A program made the translations under genes and the position numbers. The notes beneath the pieces are model-generated. The model worked only from the letters and a program-made list of their open reading frames with translations. It made no database searches and had not been told where the DNA came from. Below are positions 11,382 to 22,836 of a stretch of DNA of 64,000 nucleotides, in pieces. Origin of the DNA: Phlegmacium glaucopus (Eukaryota; Basidiomycota; Agaricomycetes; Agaricales; Cortinariaceae); NCBI GenBank assembly GCA_015039465.1, contig MU130497.1:399551-463550 (forward strand), in the 5' to 3' direction. The stretch's first letter is position 1; every line of letters starts with the position of its first letter.

Positions 11382-13877
11382 ATGAAGCGCATTTTCAAGA
11401 AAATTATCAAGCCCAAGAAACCGAAATCTTCATCTCTGACCGTCAACGATGCTGCTCTGGGTTCAAGCCCTAAACCAGCAACTTCGACATCGACAACCAT
11501 AACAAGCACCGCTCACCCCATGCCATCCGTTCCCGCTAGCGCTGCTGCTGCAAGCGCACAAGTTATTCAAGTCGCTAGTGTTACTGTGAGCGTTCAACTT
11601 CGCCCATCGTATCCTCAAGTATCTAATCATCGTCATCCACCAGATTGCCCATGACCTCCCAGTCTCTACTTCGGCTTCTGTTCTGGTACTGGATGATCTT
11701 GCTCCTATAAGCGTTCCAGACACGGGCGTTCATGTGAGTGTTCAACTTACCCCATCACATCCATAATTACTCACTGGCAATCCTCATCGTCGATCAGACT
11801 ACGCATGAACTTCAAGTCTCCACTTCGGTTTCCACTTTGGCGGTTACACCTGTAGCCCGTCCAGAAGGAAATTCGCCCTCCTCGTCTGATGCCGTAATGC
11901 AAGCTAACTTGAGATCCACTGAATCCGAACAAAATCCCTCTGTGAGTTGCTTACACCAGGTGTTCTCGGCTTTCGCTAATGATCAGCAGGCTCAACAATC
12001 TGTCTTGGGTGTCTTTGCGAATGCCCAGAATATCCTCATCACTGGCGGCACTTTCGTGAGTCTTTCTCATTGGTTGTGGGTATAATCCAGCAATAATTGT
12101 ACATACAGAACATTAGTCTGCCTGCCAACAGTGGTGAAAGGCAGATAAATATCCTTGTGACTCAAAAACCTAACTCCAGTCCAATCTTTACTGGACGGCA
12201 AGATGTACTTGATAAACTTTGGACGATTTTTGTTCATCATAATACAAGTAGACTGATGCCAAGGTGCTCATGTCTCCTCTGGGGACTGGGAGGGATTGGC
12301 AAGACCCAGATTTCTCTCAAGTTCATAGAGGAAATGTCTGACCAGTAAGGGTTCTTAATTTGCCATTCACAACATTAGATTCATTTCTTGTTAGTTTTTC
12401 ACATGTGTTCTGGATTGATGCCTCCTCACAGGAGAGCATGAAAATGTCTCTCAAGGGTATATCTACCCTTCCTGCTGCACAGGATTCTGGAGTGGATGGC
12501 TCAGTTGAGTCTGTCCTCCAGTGGATATCTTTTCTCCAAGAAGAATGGTTGATTGTGTTTGATAATGCTGATGATCCTCCTCCAGAGGTGGTGGCCAAGT
12601 TCTTCCCTCCAGGTGACAGAGGGAATATTCTAATTACTAGCAGAAATCAATCCATGGGAAGGATTGTATCATTTGAGAACAAAATTGAGATCCATGAAAT
12701 GGAGGAGGCAGATGCTATAACTTTACTTCTTAAGGCTGGCTGTTTGGAGCCATTGCCTGAGCATCTACAAGCTGCTAAAAAGATTGTGACTGAACTTGGC
12801 TGCATTCCTCTTGCTGTTAATCATGCTGGTGCCTACATTGAGGCTGGGAGATGTGATATTGATAAATATCTGAGACAATTCTCAGTACATCGTCATGCTC
12901 TTATGTCAGATGCTACATTCACAGGAGCATCAAAGTATGACAGAACAGTGTATGGGACTTGGGATCTTTCTTTCAAAGAGATAGAAAGGAGGGCTGGTGG
13001 ACATTCCACTGCTGGAGATGCACAAGCAGCACAGGCTGCAATCCTAATTCTTCAAATATGTGCTTTCTATCATCATAACAATATATCTAAAGAGATATTC
13101 CAATCTGCTGCTGAGGAGGCCATGAAACATGTTGTTGATAGTGACATAGCTCAAAAGTTGCCTCAGGCAGTCACATTACTAGATCATACTCTGCTTAGCT
13201 TGGACAATGATGGTCACTGGGATGACTTCATCTTTGGACAAGGAGTTAGTGTTCTCCTCTCTTTCTCCCTGATAAAAAGAGGACAATCATCTAAAATGTT
13301 ATCTGTTCATCCTCTGGTGCACTACTGGAGTGGGGAGAGAATGGTAAAGCCTGAGCAGCAAAGAATGTGTGAGATGGGAAGCATAATCTTGTCATGTGCA
13401 ATTCCATGGAGATTTGAAAGTGAGGATTATGCACTGCGACGGTTGATTTGTCCACATATTAAGGCAAATGAATTACATGGAAGGGAGATAGGACTTATCA
13501 AGCAGTACTATGATGATAAATGGACCAAATTTGCACGAGTAATGTCAGAGAATGGAGACTGGGACAATGCAGAGCAGCTGGAGGTTCAAGTTATGGACAT
13601 GAGAAAGAAGCTGCTTGGTGCAGAACATCCAAACACCCTCACCAGTATGGGAAATCTAGCAAGCACATACTGGAATCAGGGAAGGTTGAATGAGGCAGAG
13701 CAACTGGAGGTTCAAGTTATGGACATGAGAAAGCAGCTGCTTGGTGCAGAACATCCAGACACCCTCAGCAGCATGGCAAATTTAGCAATCACATACCATC
13801 TTCAGGGCAGGCAGAATGATGCAGAGCAGCTGAAGCTTGAAGTCATCAACATAAAGAAGAAAATAGGAAGAGACTGA
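11382..13877 (+). CDS. NB-ARC/TPR STAND protein (fungal NLR), short version
   Basis: Predicted six-exon gene: 11,382-11,585, 11,644-11,733, 11,798-11,941, 11,987-12,055, 12,109-12,344 and 12,395-13,877, giving 741 residues. The third intron is only 45 bp and a multiple of three, so it may be retained. The first ATG gives a basic N-terminus (MKRIFKKIIKPKKPKSSS) followed by a Ser/Thr/Ala-rich stretch. The nucleotide-binding part shows Walker A GLGGIGKT (about residues 228-235), Walker B LIVFDNADD (300-308), the NILITSRN segment (325-332) and a GLPL-like CIPLAVNHAGAY (383-395). Residues from about 635 carry two kinesin-light-chain-type TPR units of 42 residues plus a divergent tail. STAND ATPases of this kind oligomerise on ligand binding and are implicated in fungal non-self recognition. 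Ligand and effector output are unknown. Open throughout; its paralogue is at 50,349. Confidence 0.85.
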
Positions 13878-14107
13878 AGTGGCCCAATCATCAAAGTATA
13901 CAAGTATTTTGTACTGTATCTCATTTATCTTCAATTTCAATTTTGAACACAGAAAATGAAAGAAAGACACACTTCTAATAGAAGCAGAACATACTCTCCC
14001 TTTCAATGCTAGCATTCAAGTCAAAACTAACTCAAGGTGCAATAAACATTCAGGCCATGACCTACTTAATCATACTTGGACATGCCTCTAATTGCCAATT
14101 GGTTATA

Positions 14108-14845
14108 TAACAAGGGACAATGGAAATTGTCACCAGAATATGCAGATCCTGGAATACAGAATGAAGCTGAAGGAGAGGTATTTGATGGATATAATGATTT
14201 TCACTCCTCAGATGAGACTAGTGGCTGGGAGGATGAATAATAATTTAGTAATGCTAGTTAGATGAAGATTTCTACTTGTTCTCATTTTTGAACCACATTT
14301 TAGGTACTATTTCTACCTCTGAGCATCTGAAAGTGTTGTACAGCTTATAATTATACCATCTCATATTTTATACAGTGAAAAAATCTTGTGAAATAGTGCA
14401 GAACTCATTAAAAACATGTTGTACCAGGTTTTGTGACTGATTGTGTGATGTGATGTGACAAAACATTGCCACAGTGATATGATTTAGATCTGCATAAGCA
14501 TGGTTTTTGCAATTTTTATCTATTATTTCAGCATAAATATTAATTAATGTACCAAAAACTAGTTAATACAGCTGATGATTAAACAAGGGAATCAGAGTTG
14601 TCTACCCTACAACTGCTGATTAAACCTATTACTGTGTGACTTAAATGCATATAGTTAACAAGTGTGGTCAATAGACTATCATTTGTTACACTACAAATTG
14701 CATGTCTGGATTAAAACCAATAAATCCATGAATATCCTTATAGACTTGGCACAGGAAAAGTTAAATAAACATTATTGGGTTAGCAAATGTCATGTGGTGT
14801 GATTGTGGAGCAACAGAATATTATTAATAAATATTCAGGGGAAGG
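14108..14845. other. no gene recognised downstream of NLR copy 1
   Basis: AT-rich, with short plus-strand fragments only (for example an acidic stretch ending near 14,240). No conserved protein or RNA was recognised. Confidence 0.6.
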
Positions 14846-15307
14846 TGTTAGGGAACGACTGCCAAGGTTAAACCAAGACAGTCACTCAATCAGTCACACT
14901 TGTGGAGAACCCCGTAAGCATTGTTATTGACCAAGGTGCAGAACCTATATCTGCACCTTAACTACTTATACTAATTGTACATGGTCTGTGCACTTGTTTG
15001 TACTTATGTATGTAGTGATAAGAATCAGCCATGAGTAATACTAAACTACTAAGCAGATAGCTAACCGGCCTTGTGACTAAGGCATAATGACTAAGACTAT
15101 GGATCTAGGTCTGGGAGATGGGTAAGGGTAGGTGCTAAGGTAGTAAACTTGTGATGGGACATCACATGGTGACAGAAGGTGTCAGGTAGTGCCGTAGGCC
15201 TAGGCAATAATGTAGGGTTGTCATACGATGGGTGAGATCGAGGTGATGGGTGGTGTTATGTGTAGACTAGGAGGCATAGGGTAGGATCAAAGGGAGATCC
15301 CCTGACA
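14846..15307 (+). mobile_element. solo LTR Q1 with 5-bp target duplication
   Basis: Starts TGTTAGGGAACGACTG and ends CCCCTGACA. Flanked by GAAGG on both sides (14,841-14,845 and 15,308-15,312). Q2 at 15,635 is the same LTR. No internal retrotransposon genes accompany it. Confidence 0.9.
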
Positions 15308-15840
15308 GAAGGTTGGTGCCCTAGCAACAGTGGAAGCAGAATAACCAAGATAGTGGAACCATGTGATTGTGTGGGAATCATGATGATTAAGGATAGGGGG
15401 AGTGCTGAACAATCATAAAGATTGTTTCCAGGCACAATAGGCACAGTTACCATCAAGAGGGGTGGAAACTACCTAAAATTAGTAACATGGGGCTAAAAAT
15501 AGACAACCCCTATATTTTCAGGAACAATGAGTGCACATGGTGCCAGAACCAAAGTAAGGGTACCAGGAACCAGTATATCTATTTTTGGACATTATCTACT
15601 TTTGAATATCTCAAATGTATACAATACCTCCCAGTGTTAGGGAAAGACTGCCAAGGTTAAACCAAGACAGCCACTCAATCAGTCACGCTAGTGGAGAACC
15701 CCGTAAGTGTTGTTATTGACCAAGGTGCAGAACCTATATCTGCACCTTAACTATTTATACTAAGATACATGGTCTGTGTGCACGTATGTACTTGTTTGTA
15801 TAGTGATAAGGATCAGTCATGTAATACTACACTACTAAGC

Positions 15841-17597
15841 GGTGATAGGATCCATATAACCTCTAGGTTCGTAAACAGGTTATTTTTGCGGTTTAACAAC
15901 TTCGCAGATACTCGTGGATACCTCGCGGTTACCATTATCACTCGCACTCTCATCCACAGTTGTCAGTAACCCTCGCACTATCATTTGCATGTCCTATGAT
16001 ATCACATACTCTTCGCACATGTCTCACACATCACTTCTACGACCTTCATAATTATCCAAAGCATCCTCATTCCTTTTCACATTTCATACTTCAACATATC
16101 AATAGCTCTCACCAGTCGCAGTGGACTTGGTCATATTCACACCTTCACACAGCCACTATCTAATCTTGTGGTCTTTCACGGTGATGTACCTGCAGTGGGA
16201 TCAGACCGCAAGTAGTAACATAGTTCAGAGGGGTTAATGTAGATTTCCTCAATAGAATTTAAAGAGAGGTCCGCGGTATTGAAATACGCAAGAAGAGTAG
16301 ACCGCGAGGATAGCGAAGTTCGCGAATGATAACGCGGTTCGCGAAGTAGCTTGAAGGATGAGACTATTGACTTAGAACGTTGCTGCAAAGTTTATGGGAT
16401 CAAAACTCTGGCCGTCTCTTGTTCACTTTCCCTCCTACTTGCTACAGGTACTTAATACAAGAGCAACAAGCTAGCCAGGTGCGGATATGCGAAACAGTAA
16501 TGTAAAAATTGAGCTAATGCGAAGTCACATGGGCCCAGTAGTTTGGTAACAAAGAAATAGGAGATAGAATAATAATAGAAGTGATGAGTAAGGAGGTCAG
16601 TTGAATGACCTCCTGTTTCGAAGGAGATGATAAAATAATAATATATATAGAAAGTTAAAAGAAAGTAAGTTGAAAACAGCACGGACCATGATCAAACCAG
16701 TGAAAGGGATGTGTATGCGAGCCGTGAAAGACCGCGAGATTAAAGAGAAGCTGTGTGAAGAGGTGGTTGTGAAGGAAAGAAATGGTTAAGTCCAGTATTG
16801 ATAGAGAAAGCTGAAGATACGTCGAAGTATGAAGTGCGAAGAGGACCGAGGGTGCGTTGGATAGTTACGAAGGTCGTAGGAGTGATGTGCGAAGGTTATG
16901 CGAGGATTATAGTATGTTGTGTGAGGTGTGAAGGATGTGTGAGAACCACGAATGAAGGTGCGAACGAAACTGGTACCCGCGAGGTATCCGCATATACTGC
17001 GAAGTTGGTAAAACGCAAAAATAACTAATTTACGGACCTAGAGGTTATATGGGTCCTATCAACGGTTCACATACACATTCCTTACCTCTCCATGTATCCC
17101 TTGCATTGGTTTTATTATGGTCCGTGTTGTTTTTGCATTTACTTTCTTTCATCTTTCCATATATATATATTTATCATTCTTTCGAAACAGGAGGTCATTC
17201 AACTGACCTCCTTACTCATCATCTTTATTTTTACTTTGTCTCCTATTCCTTCGTTACCAAACTACTGGGTCAATGTGATTTTGCATTAGCTCAATTTTTA
17301 CATTACTGTTTCACATATCCACACCTGGTTTAGTTTACAACTCTTGTATTAAGTATCTGTAGCAAGTAGGAGGCAAGGTGAACAAGAGACGGCCAGAGTT
17401 TTGATCCCATAAACTTTGCAGCAATGTTCTAAGTCAATAGTCTCATTCTTTAAACTACTTCACAAACTTCACTATCTTCGCAGTCTACTCTTCTTGCGTA
17501 TTTCAATACCGCGAACTTCTCTTTAACTCTATTGAGGAAATCTACATTAACCCCCTGAACTATGTTACTACTTGCGGTCTGATCTCACTGCAGGTAC
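15841..17597. mobile_element. composite inverted element inside LTR Q2
   Basis: Inserted after ACTAAGC, with AGC repeated at the far side (3-bp duplication). Two pairs of inverted segments are visible. A (about 15,841-16,170) pairs with A' (about 16,800-17,066). B (about 16,182-16,700) pairs with B' (about 17,085-17,597). The order is A-B-A'-B', not a simple palindrome. No coding sequence was recognised. Confidence 0.7.
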
Positions 17598-17735
17598 ATC
17601 AGCAGATAGCTAACCGGCCTCATGACTAAGGCATAATGACTAAGACTACATATCTAGGTCCAGGAGACGGGTAAGGGTAGGCGCTTCTGTTGGAAGCTTG
17701 TGATGGGATGTCACATGGTGACAGAGGGTGCAGGG

Positions 17736-18302
17736 TAGTGTTTAAAAGTCAAGTCCGGTCCGGTCCGGTCCACCTCGGTCCTAAAACTGAAAAAGACCCG
17801 ACTGGACCGCTTAGGACTGGTTTACATCGGTTTTTTTTGGTCCTAGGACTGGTCCTGGTCCTAACTGGTCTTAATCAGTCTGTAACTGGTCTTCTGCTGA
17901 CAAATATATATTTTTGTATCAAAAACGGTTGTTAAGTTTAATAGCTTCCGAACGAGCCCAAGAACGTTAAATTCCGTTAGGATTTGGATTTTCTATAGTA
18001 ATACTAGTAAAATGCCTTATTTTAGTGAATATTTTAGACTATTTTACAGATCTATTTATTTCTCAGCCAGGTTTTATTGGATTTTTATGATCTTGGGCTC
18101 GTTGGAAAGGGGTAAATTAGGGCTACCCTTTTTCCGGTTTAAACCGGTCTGAACCTCAAAATACCGGTTAATCGAGACCGGTCTTTTTCCGGTCTTTGAT
18201 TCACAAAAATCAAAAGACCGGACCACTGGTCCGGTCTTTTTCCGGTCCAGTCCAGTCTGGTTACAGTCTTTTCCGGTCTTGTAACCGGACCTTCAAACAC
18301 TA
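17736..18302 (-). mobile_element. hAT-like MITE S2
   Basis: Starts TAGTGTTTAAAAGTC and ends GGACCTTCAAACACTA. Perfect 8-bp duplication GTGCAGGG (17,728-17,735 and 18,303-18,310). Inverted relative to S1 and S3. Q1 supplies the empty site (CAGGTAGTGCCG region near 15,185). Confidence 0.9.
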
Positions 18303-18429
18303 GTGCAGGGTAGTGCCGTAGGCGTAGGCAATAATGTAGGGTTGTCGTATGATGGTGAGATTGGGTGATGGGTGGTGTTATGCGTAGGCTGGGAGGCATA
18401 GGGTAGGACCAAAGGGAGGTCTCCTGACA

Positions 18430-19199
18430 CCCAGGGTTTGTAAATAGTCAGAAAATTGGATTCTTTCTTTCCCCCCCCTCATTTTCAATCTAGTACAGCT
18501 CACTGTCTTAGACATTGAGCAAGAACACTTGTCTTTGAGATTTGGGTATTGAATACAGATCAGTTTCTCAGAGTGTTGGACTTGTTATAACAATTGTTGA
18601 ATTGTTGTAAAAGTTGTGATTGTGTTAAAGTCATAGCAGAAGGTTTGAAACCTTCTTGTGTATGCAATTGTATTGAAGTCATAGCAGAAGCAAGGAGTCT
18701 TCTAGTGTATGCAAATTTGTTGAAGTTGTAACAAAGTCTTGGACTTTTGTGTACACAAGTTAAATCAATCAGTAAAGTCTTAGAAATTCTTTGACTGATT
18801 GTTGGTGCAAGCCATAAATTGCAAAACTACTTAAAAGTTTGATCATCCTTAAATGGATCCAAATTATTGTTGTTATTGTGTGTACTAGTTGAAGTGAAAT
18901 TCAAAATCTTGGAAAGGTTATACTTTCTAGAAAACCCAACTTGCATTATAAGATTGTATAGAGTATTGATTGAGTTATTGTTTTGAGTAGAGATTTTATA
19001 ATCTTGAAAATACACTTTTTCTCAACAAACTCTGTGCAGTTACATCAATGATGAGGTTAGTAAAGGCTTGAATCTTCATTAATATGGTGTACTCATGCAA
19101 TTCTAGCTTGATGATGGGCTTAATGACCACCAATGTGGTGAAGCACTTCAAGAAATGCCAGTGAAAAAGGATTCCACCCTCAATATACTCACAGTGATG
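18430..19199. other. no gene recognised
   Basis: AT-rich, with a short internal repeat of the kind GAAGTCATAGCAGAAG near 18,635-18,690. It may be the 5' part of the hAT transposon whose transposase relic follows, but no end could be identified. Confidence 0.5.
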
Positions 19200-20330
19200 T
19201 CAGACAGAGTAACAGTCAAGTTCAAGGTCAGACACAACATCTATGAGATTGAAATAGGCTGACAGTGCCACATCTGCAGGTACATAATTTTCATGGAATG
19301 TATTGGAGGATATATTACTTACTGTGTTGCAGGGAGGGATGAACAGTTCATGAGATTGAATGGGAAGCAAAAGGTGTTGCACAAAGGAGGGAATTCCTCC
19401 TGTCGTTTCCATATTCACCAGCACTACAATGCATACAAGAAGAAATGCAATGACACAAGCATACCAGTGAATCATTGGGCAATCCCATGGCCCATTTGGA
19501 ATGCCATGGAGGAAGCAAAAGAGGAGGCAAAGAGAGGCCAATTGACAAAGAAGCAAACACAGCAGCAGCTCGACTTCAAGTCTGTGATGGGTCCCCACAA
19601 ATTCATGAGAGCACATACTCTTGATGCCATAACTAAGCTGATTTCTACAAACAACCAAGTATGTTTTAGTGCACTTCACCATTGAAAAAATAACCCATCA
19701 TGCACCTATAGCCCCTTGCACTTGCTGATAACCCCACCTTCTGCAGTGCCCTTGTCTTGATGAGACCAAAATAAACCACAGCCAACCTTCCAAGTTTGTA
19801 AAGGTCCAGCTTCATAACAAGTTTGTGAAGTATATCAGGGAGCTGAAGGAGGCAATAACAGTAAGCAAGTTGTTGTCTCTTAAGAATGGGAAGTACTTAC
19901 TGGACATGTAGGCAGCTCCAGGGAAAGTATTGATTACCACAGATGCATGGTTGGTGGATACAATGAAGGAGGGGTTTCTTGGGATGCCAGTGCACTGGAT
20001 TGAGGTGAAAGAAGAAAAGTGGAAGCTGAGAGTGGAGGTGATTAGTTTCAAGGCCTTATCAGGCACTCATAAGTGGGGAGAACTTATGGAGATATGCAGT
20101 GGGACTGCTAGATTGTGTGGGTATTATGGATAAAAACCAGTCAAAGGTATGACATTTGATTACATTACATGTGACCTTTGATTAGATCTAACGATCCCAA
20201 CAGCTCTATACAGCAACATTAGATAATACCGGTAACAACAACACAACCTGCAAGACCACTGCAGATATCTGTCTTAAGAGTTTGAGAAAGATCAAGGAGG
20301 AAAAGCAGGTGCAATTCTCAAGAACTAGCT
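19200..20330 (+). pseudogene. hAT-family transposase relic (5' part)
   Basis: Segments in order: AGRDEQFMRLNGKQKVLHKG, SSCRFHIHQHYNAYKKKC, IPVNHWAIPWPIWNAMEEAK, FMRAHTLDAITKLISTNNQ, APGKVLITTDAWLVDTMKEG, FLGMPVHWIEVKEEKWKLRV and finally TLDNTGNNNTTCKTT. I recognise this as the N-terminal and first catalytic part of Agaricomycete hAT (Ac-like) transposases; the TTDAW and TLDNT segments fall in the RNase-H-like core. The reading frame is broken several times: a stop after the first segment near 19,262 and in-frame stops or frame changes near 19,720-19,770 and 20,130. It ends before the hAT dimerisation region. It could not act itself. It is a plausible relative of whatever enzyme moved the 8-bp-duplication elements in this window. 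Confidence 0.72.
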
Positions 20331-20603
20331 AAAGAATACAACTGTTGTAAATACAGTATTTATAGAGAAACAATGAGTCGCATATGTGCATGAGTTGTAA
20401 GTAAAAATAGAAGTGACTCATGCAATGAGTCATATGCATGTCAATGAAACAATGAAAAGAGTAAGGTAAACATATGTAAGCAGAAATGGAAAAGGAATGT
20501 AATGCATGTGTGGGTGAAACAACATTGTGTTCAGTGGAGTTAAGGAAAGAAAAAGAATTGTTTGTAACACCTTGACTTCAAGGAGATGCTCACTGATGAG
20601 GTT

Positions 20604-21191
20604 TAGTGTTTGAAGGTCCGGTTACGAGACCGGAAAAAGACTGTAACCAGACCGGACTGGACCGGAAAAAGACCGGACCAGTGGTCCGGTCTTTTGATTT
20701 TTGAGAATCAAAGACCAAAAAAAGACCGGTCTCGATTGACCAATATTTTGAAGTTCAGACCGGTTTAAACCGGCAAAAGGGTAGCCATAATTTACCCCTT
20801 TCCAACGAGCCCAAGATCATAAAAATCCAATACAAACTGGCTGAGAAATAAATAGATCTGTAAAATAGTCTAAAATATTCGCTAAAATAAGGCATTTTAC
20901 TAGTATTACTGTAGAAAATCCAAATCCTAACGGAATTTGACGTTCCTGGGCTCGTTCGGAAGCTATTATTAAACTTAACAACCGTTTTTGATACAAAAAT
21001 ATATATTTGTCAGCAGAAGACCAGTTACAGACTGATTAAGACCAGTTAGGACTGAAAAAAACCGATGTAAACTGGTCCTAAGTGGTCCAGTCCGGTCTTT
21101 TTTGGTCCTAGGACCAAGGTGGACCGGTTACGGTCTCGGTTAAAGGCCCTGAGGGTCAAAAAACTGGACCAGACCGGACTTTTAAACACTA
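20604..21191 (+). mobile_element. hAT-like MITE S3
   Basis: Starts TAGTGTTTGAAGGTCC and ends GGACTTTTAAACACTA. Perfect 8-bp duplication ATGAGGTT (20,596-20,603 and 21,192-21,199). Strongly similar to S1 in the same orientation, including the AT-rich core with ATATATTTGTCAGCAG. Confidence 0.92.
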
Positions 21192-21317
21192 ATGAGGTTG
21201 ATACATTTGAGTGGCATAAGGTCCATGACATGGACTGAAATGACTTTGAGCTTGAGGTTTGACTTGGTCCTCATAGAATACTGTATCAGCTAGCTATATT
21301 CCAAGTATTTTCTGTAT

Positions 21318-21521
21318 GCATAACTGGTTATGACCAGTCCTAACTGGTCCTAACCAGGACCAGTTAAAAACCAGTTATATAACTGCAACAAACTGAGACT
21401 AAACAGTCTCCATTGGTCCAGTCTGGTTATTTTCACCCTTCAAAATAAAACAGACCAGTCTTGGTCTCATTTAGGGCTACAAGAAGCAAATAACCGGACC
21501 AGACCAGACCTTCAAACACTT
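21318..21521 (+). mobile_element. truncated or diverged S-type relic
   Basis: GGTCCTAACCAGGACC-type words, then an S-like right end ACCTTCAAACACTT. The left terminus and a target duplication are not recognisable. Confidence 0.5.
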
Positions 21522-21631
21522 GTTATTTAGATGTTTTAATATTACAATGATAGGGTAGGATTTATAAAAATGCCTTTAAATAAAATGGACTGTTTTGTGT
21601 TGGAAAAGGGTGGCTGTGATTTGTTGACTGG

Positions 21632-22145
21632 GTGTTAGGTGGATGGGCAGATAGAAATACTCTCAGATGCTCAGATGAGTCTATTCTTGGGATATCAGAT
21701 AGGTCTACTACTGGGATAAAAACAATTAGGATAAGATACTGTGTCCACTATTGGGATAAGGCAGTGTTCACTGTTGTGATGCAGCCAGGGGTCCAAGGGG
21801 CAGGGCCCCCAGCAAGCCCTGAATCTGTGCTGGAGGCCAGCAAAGCAAAGCAGAGCCGTGCTAAAGGCAGGGGGTTCATGGCTTGTCTATATAGAATGTG
21901 ACAATGTGCCTGGGAAGTTCAGATTTATGTGTAAGCATTAGTTATATTTTTGATAATTGGTCAGCCACTCCCACAGCATTGTCCTGTTATACTATGTGAC
22001 AAATGTAACACTTCATCACATCTCTATATTATAATTGAGGTGCTGAGTAAGCCACCCTTGCTTATATAAATATTAGCTAATAATTTTAGTCAGCGGCTCC
22101 CACACACTTCCTCTCTTCATATACGTGACAAATGTACCACATGGT
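21632..22145 (+). repeat. dispersed composite repeat with GC hairpin, copy 1
   Basis: Contains repeated TACTGGGATAA and GTCCACTATTGGGATAA phrases, then GATGCAGCCAGGGGTCC and a hairpin of the type GGGGCAGGGCCCC. A shared AT-rich part follows (GCTGAGTAAGCCACCC). Copies occur at 26,150-26,345, 26,690-26,900 and 28,150-28,430. Confidence 0.75.
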
Positions 22146-22535
22146 CACAATAGTCACAAATTGTGACATCACTTCAAATTTTTTATTCTAAGCGAACACG
22201 AGGAACAAGTGTGAACATAGAATTTGGTCTATGTGGAGATAAGGATTGTGACATGTGACCAGCTTCTCTGGTTCATGGCCACAACCTTCAACATTGGACC
22301 GGATTTCCCTGCTCATCATCTGAGCAGCTCATTCTTTTCATATACACCCAGTCTTAGAAGGATTTACAGAGAAATAAATCAAACAATGCTAAGAATTACT
22401 TTCTCTCTCCCAGTTTTCATTTGAAATCAAATTTAACAAATTTCATCCCTCTGCCAGTGTCCTGCCCATTACCTCCTATCTGTTGCACCTACTTGTTGCT
22501 TTGCCCTTGCCTACTTGTGGCATCTCTAACTCTCT
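22146..22535. other. no gene recognised
   Basis: Unremarkable sequence between the composite repeat and the minisatellite; no conserved frame was found. Confidence 0.55.
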
Positions 22536-22539
22536 TGCC

Positions 22540-22830
22540 CCATGCATGCTACAGAGTCCCCTCTTTTTGCCCCATGCATGCCACAGAGCCCCTTCTTTTT
22601 GCCCCATGCATGCCACAGAGTCCTCCTTTTGCCCCATGCATGCTACAGAGTCCCCTCCTTTTGCCCCATGCATGCCACAGAGCCCCCTCTTTTTGCCCCA
22701 TGCCACAGAGTCCTCCTTTTGCCCCATGCATGCTACAGAGCCCCCTCTTTTTGCCCCATGCATGCTACAGAGCCCCCTCTTTTGCCCCATGCATGCCACA
22801 GAGTCCTCTTTTTGCCCTATGCATGCCTGT
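22540..22830. repeat. minisatellite, unit about 30 bp
   Basis: About ten tandem copies of a unit containing TTTTGCCCCATGCATGC followed by (C/T)ACAGAG(C/T)CC, with small length changes between units. It is open in several frames on both strands, but composition alone explains this. It lies directly beside K4. Confidence 0.9.
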
Positions 22831-22836
22831 TGATTA

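Larger units (their letters stand above)
8559..14107 (+). repeat. segmental duplication, copy 1 (short TPR version)
   Basis: Collinear with 47,536-55,355. The left border is at the shared GGTCTCTGGCTAGAAACAC. The right border is where the two copies separate after CATGCCTCTAAT. The block holds a small minus-strand gene, a coiled-coil pseudogene on the minus strand and the NLR gene on the plus strand. Between the NLR start and stop codons the lengths differ by exactly 18 TPR units plus small indels. Confidence 0.9.
15635..18429 (+). mobile_element. solo LTR Q2, expanded by two nested insertions
   Basis: Starts TGTTAGGGAAAGACTG and ends CTCCTGACA. Flanked by CCCAG (15,630-15,634 and 18,430-18,434). 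Alignment to Q1 shows two inserts: a 1.76-kb composite at 15,841-17,597 and MITE S2 at 17,736-18,302. Removing both restores an LTR close to Q1 in length. Confidence 0.88.

Noticed and set aside
12323..12598. Minus-strand frame opposite the NB-ARC exon, conserved in both copies
   Set aside because: It is conserved only because the sense strand is identical between copies; there are no independent coding signs.
14846..18429. Q1 and Q2 as the LTR pair of one element
   Set aside because: Each is flanked by its own duplication (GAAGG, CCCAG) and only 327 bp separate them.
22540..22830. Regularly spaced repeats, CRISPR-like at first sight
   Set aside because: The 30-bp units are contiguous with no unique spacers, and the genome is eukaryotic; it is a minisatellite.
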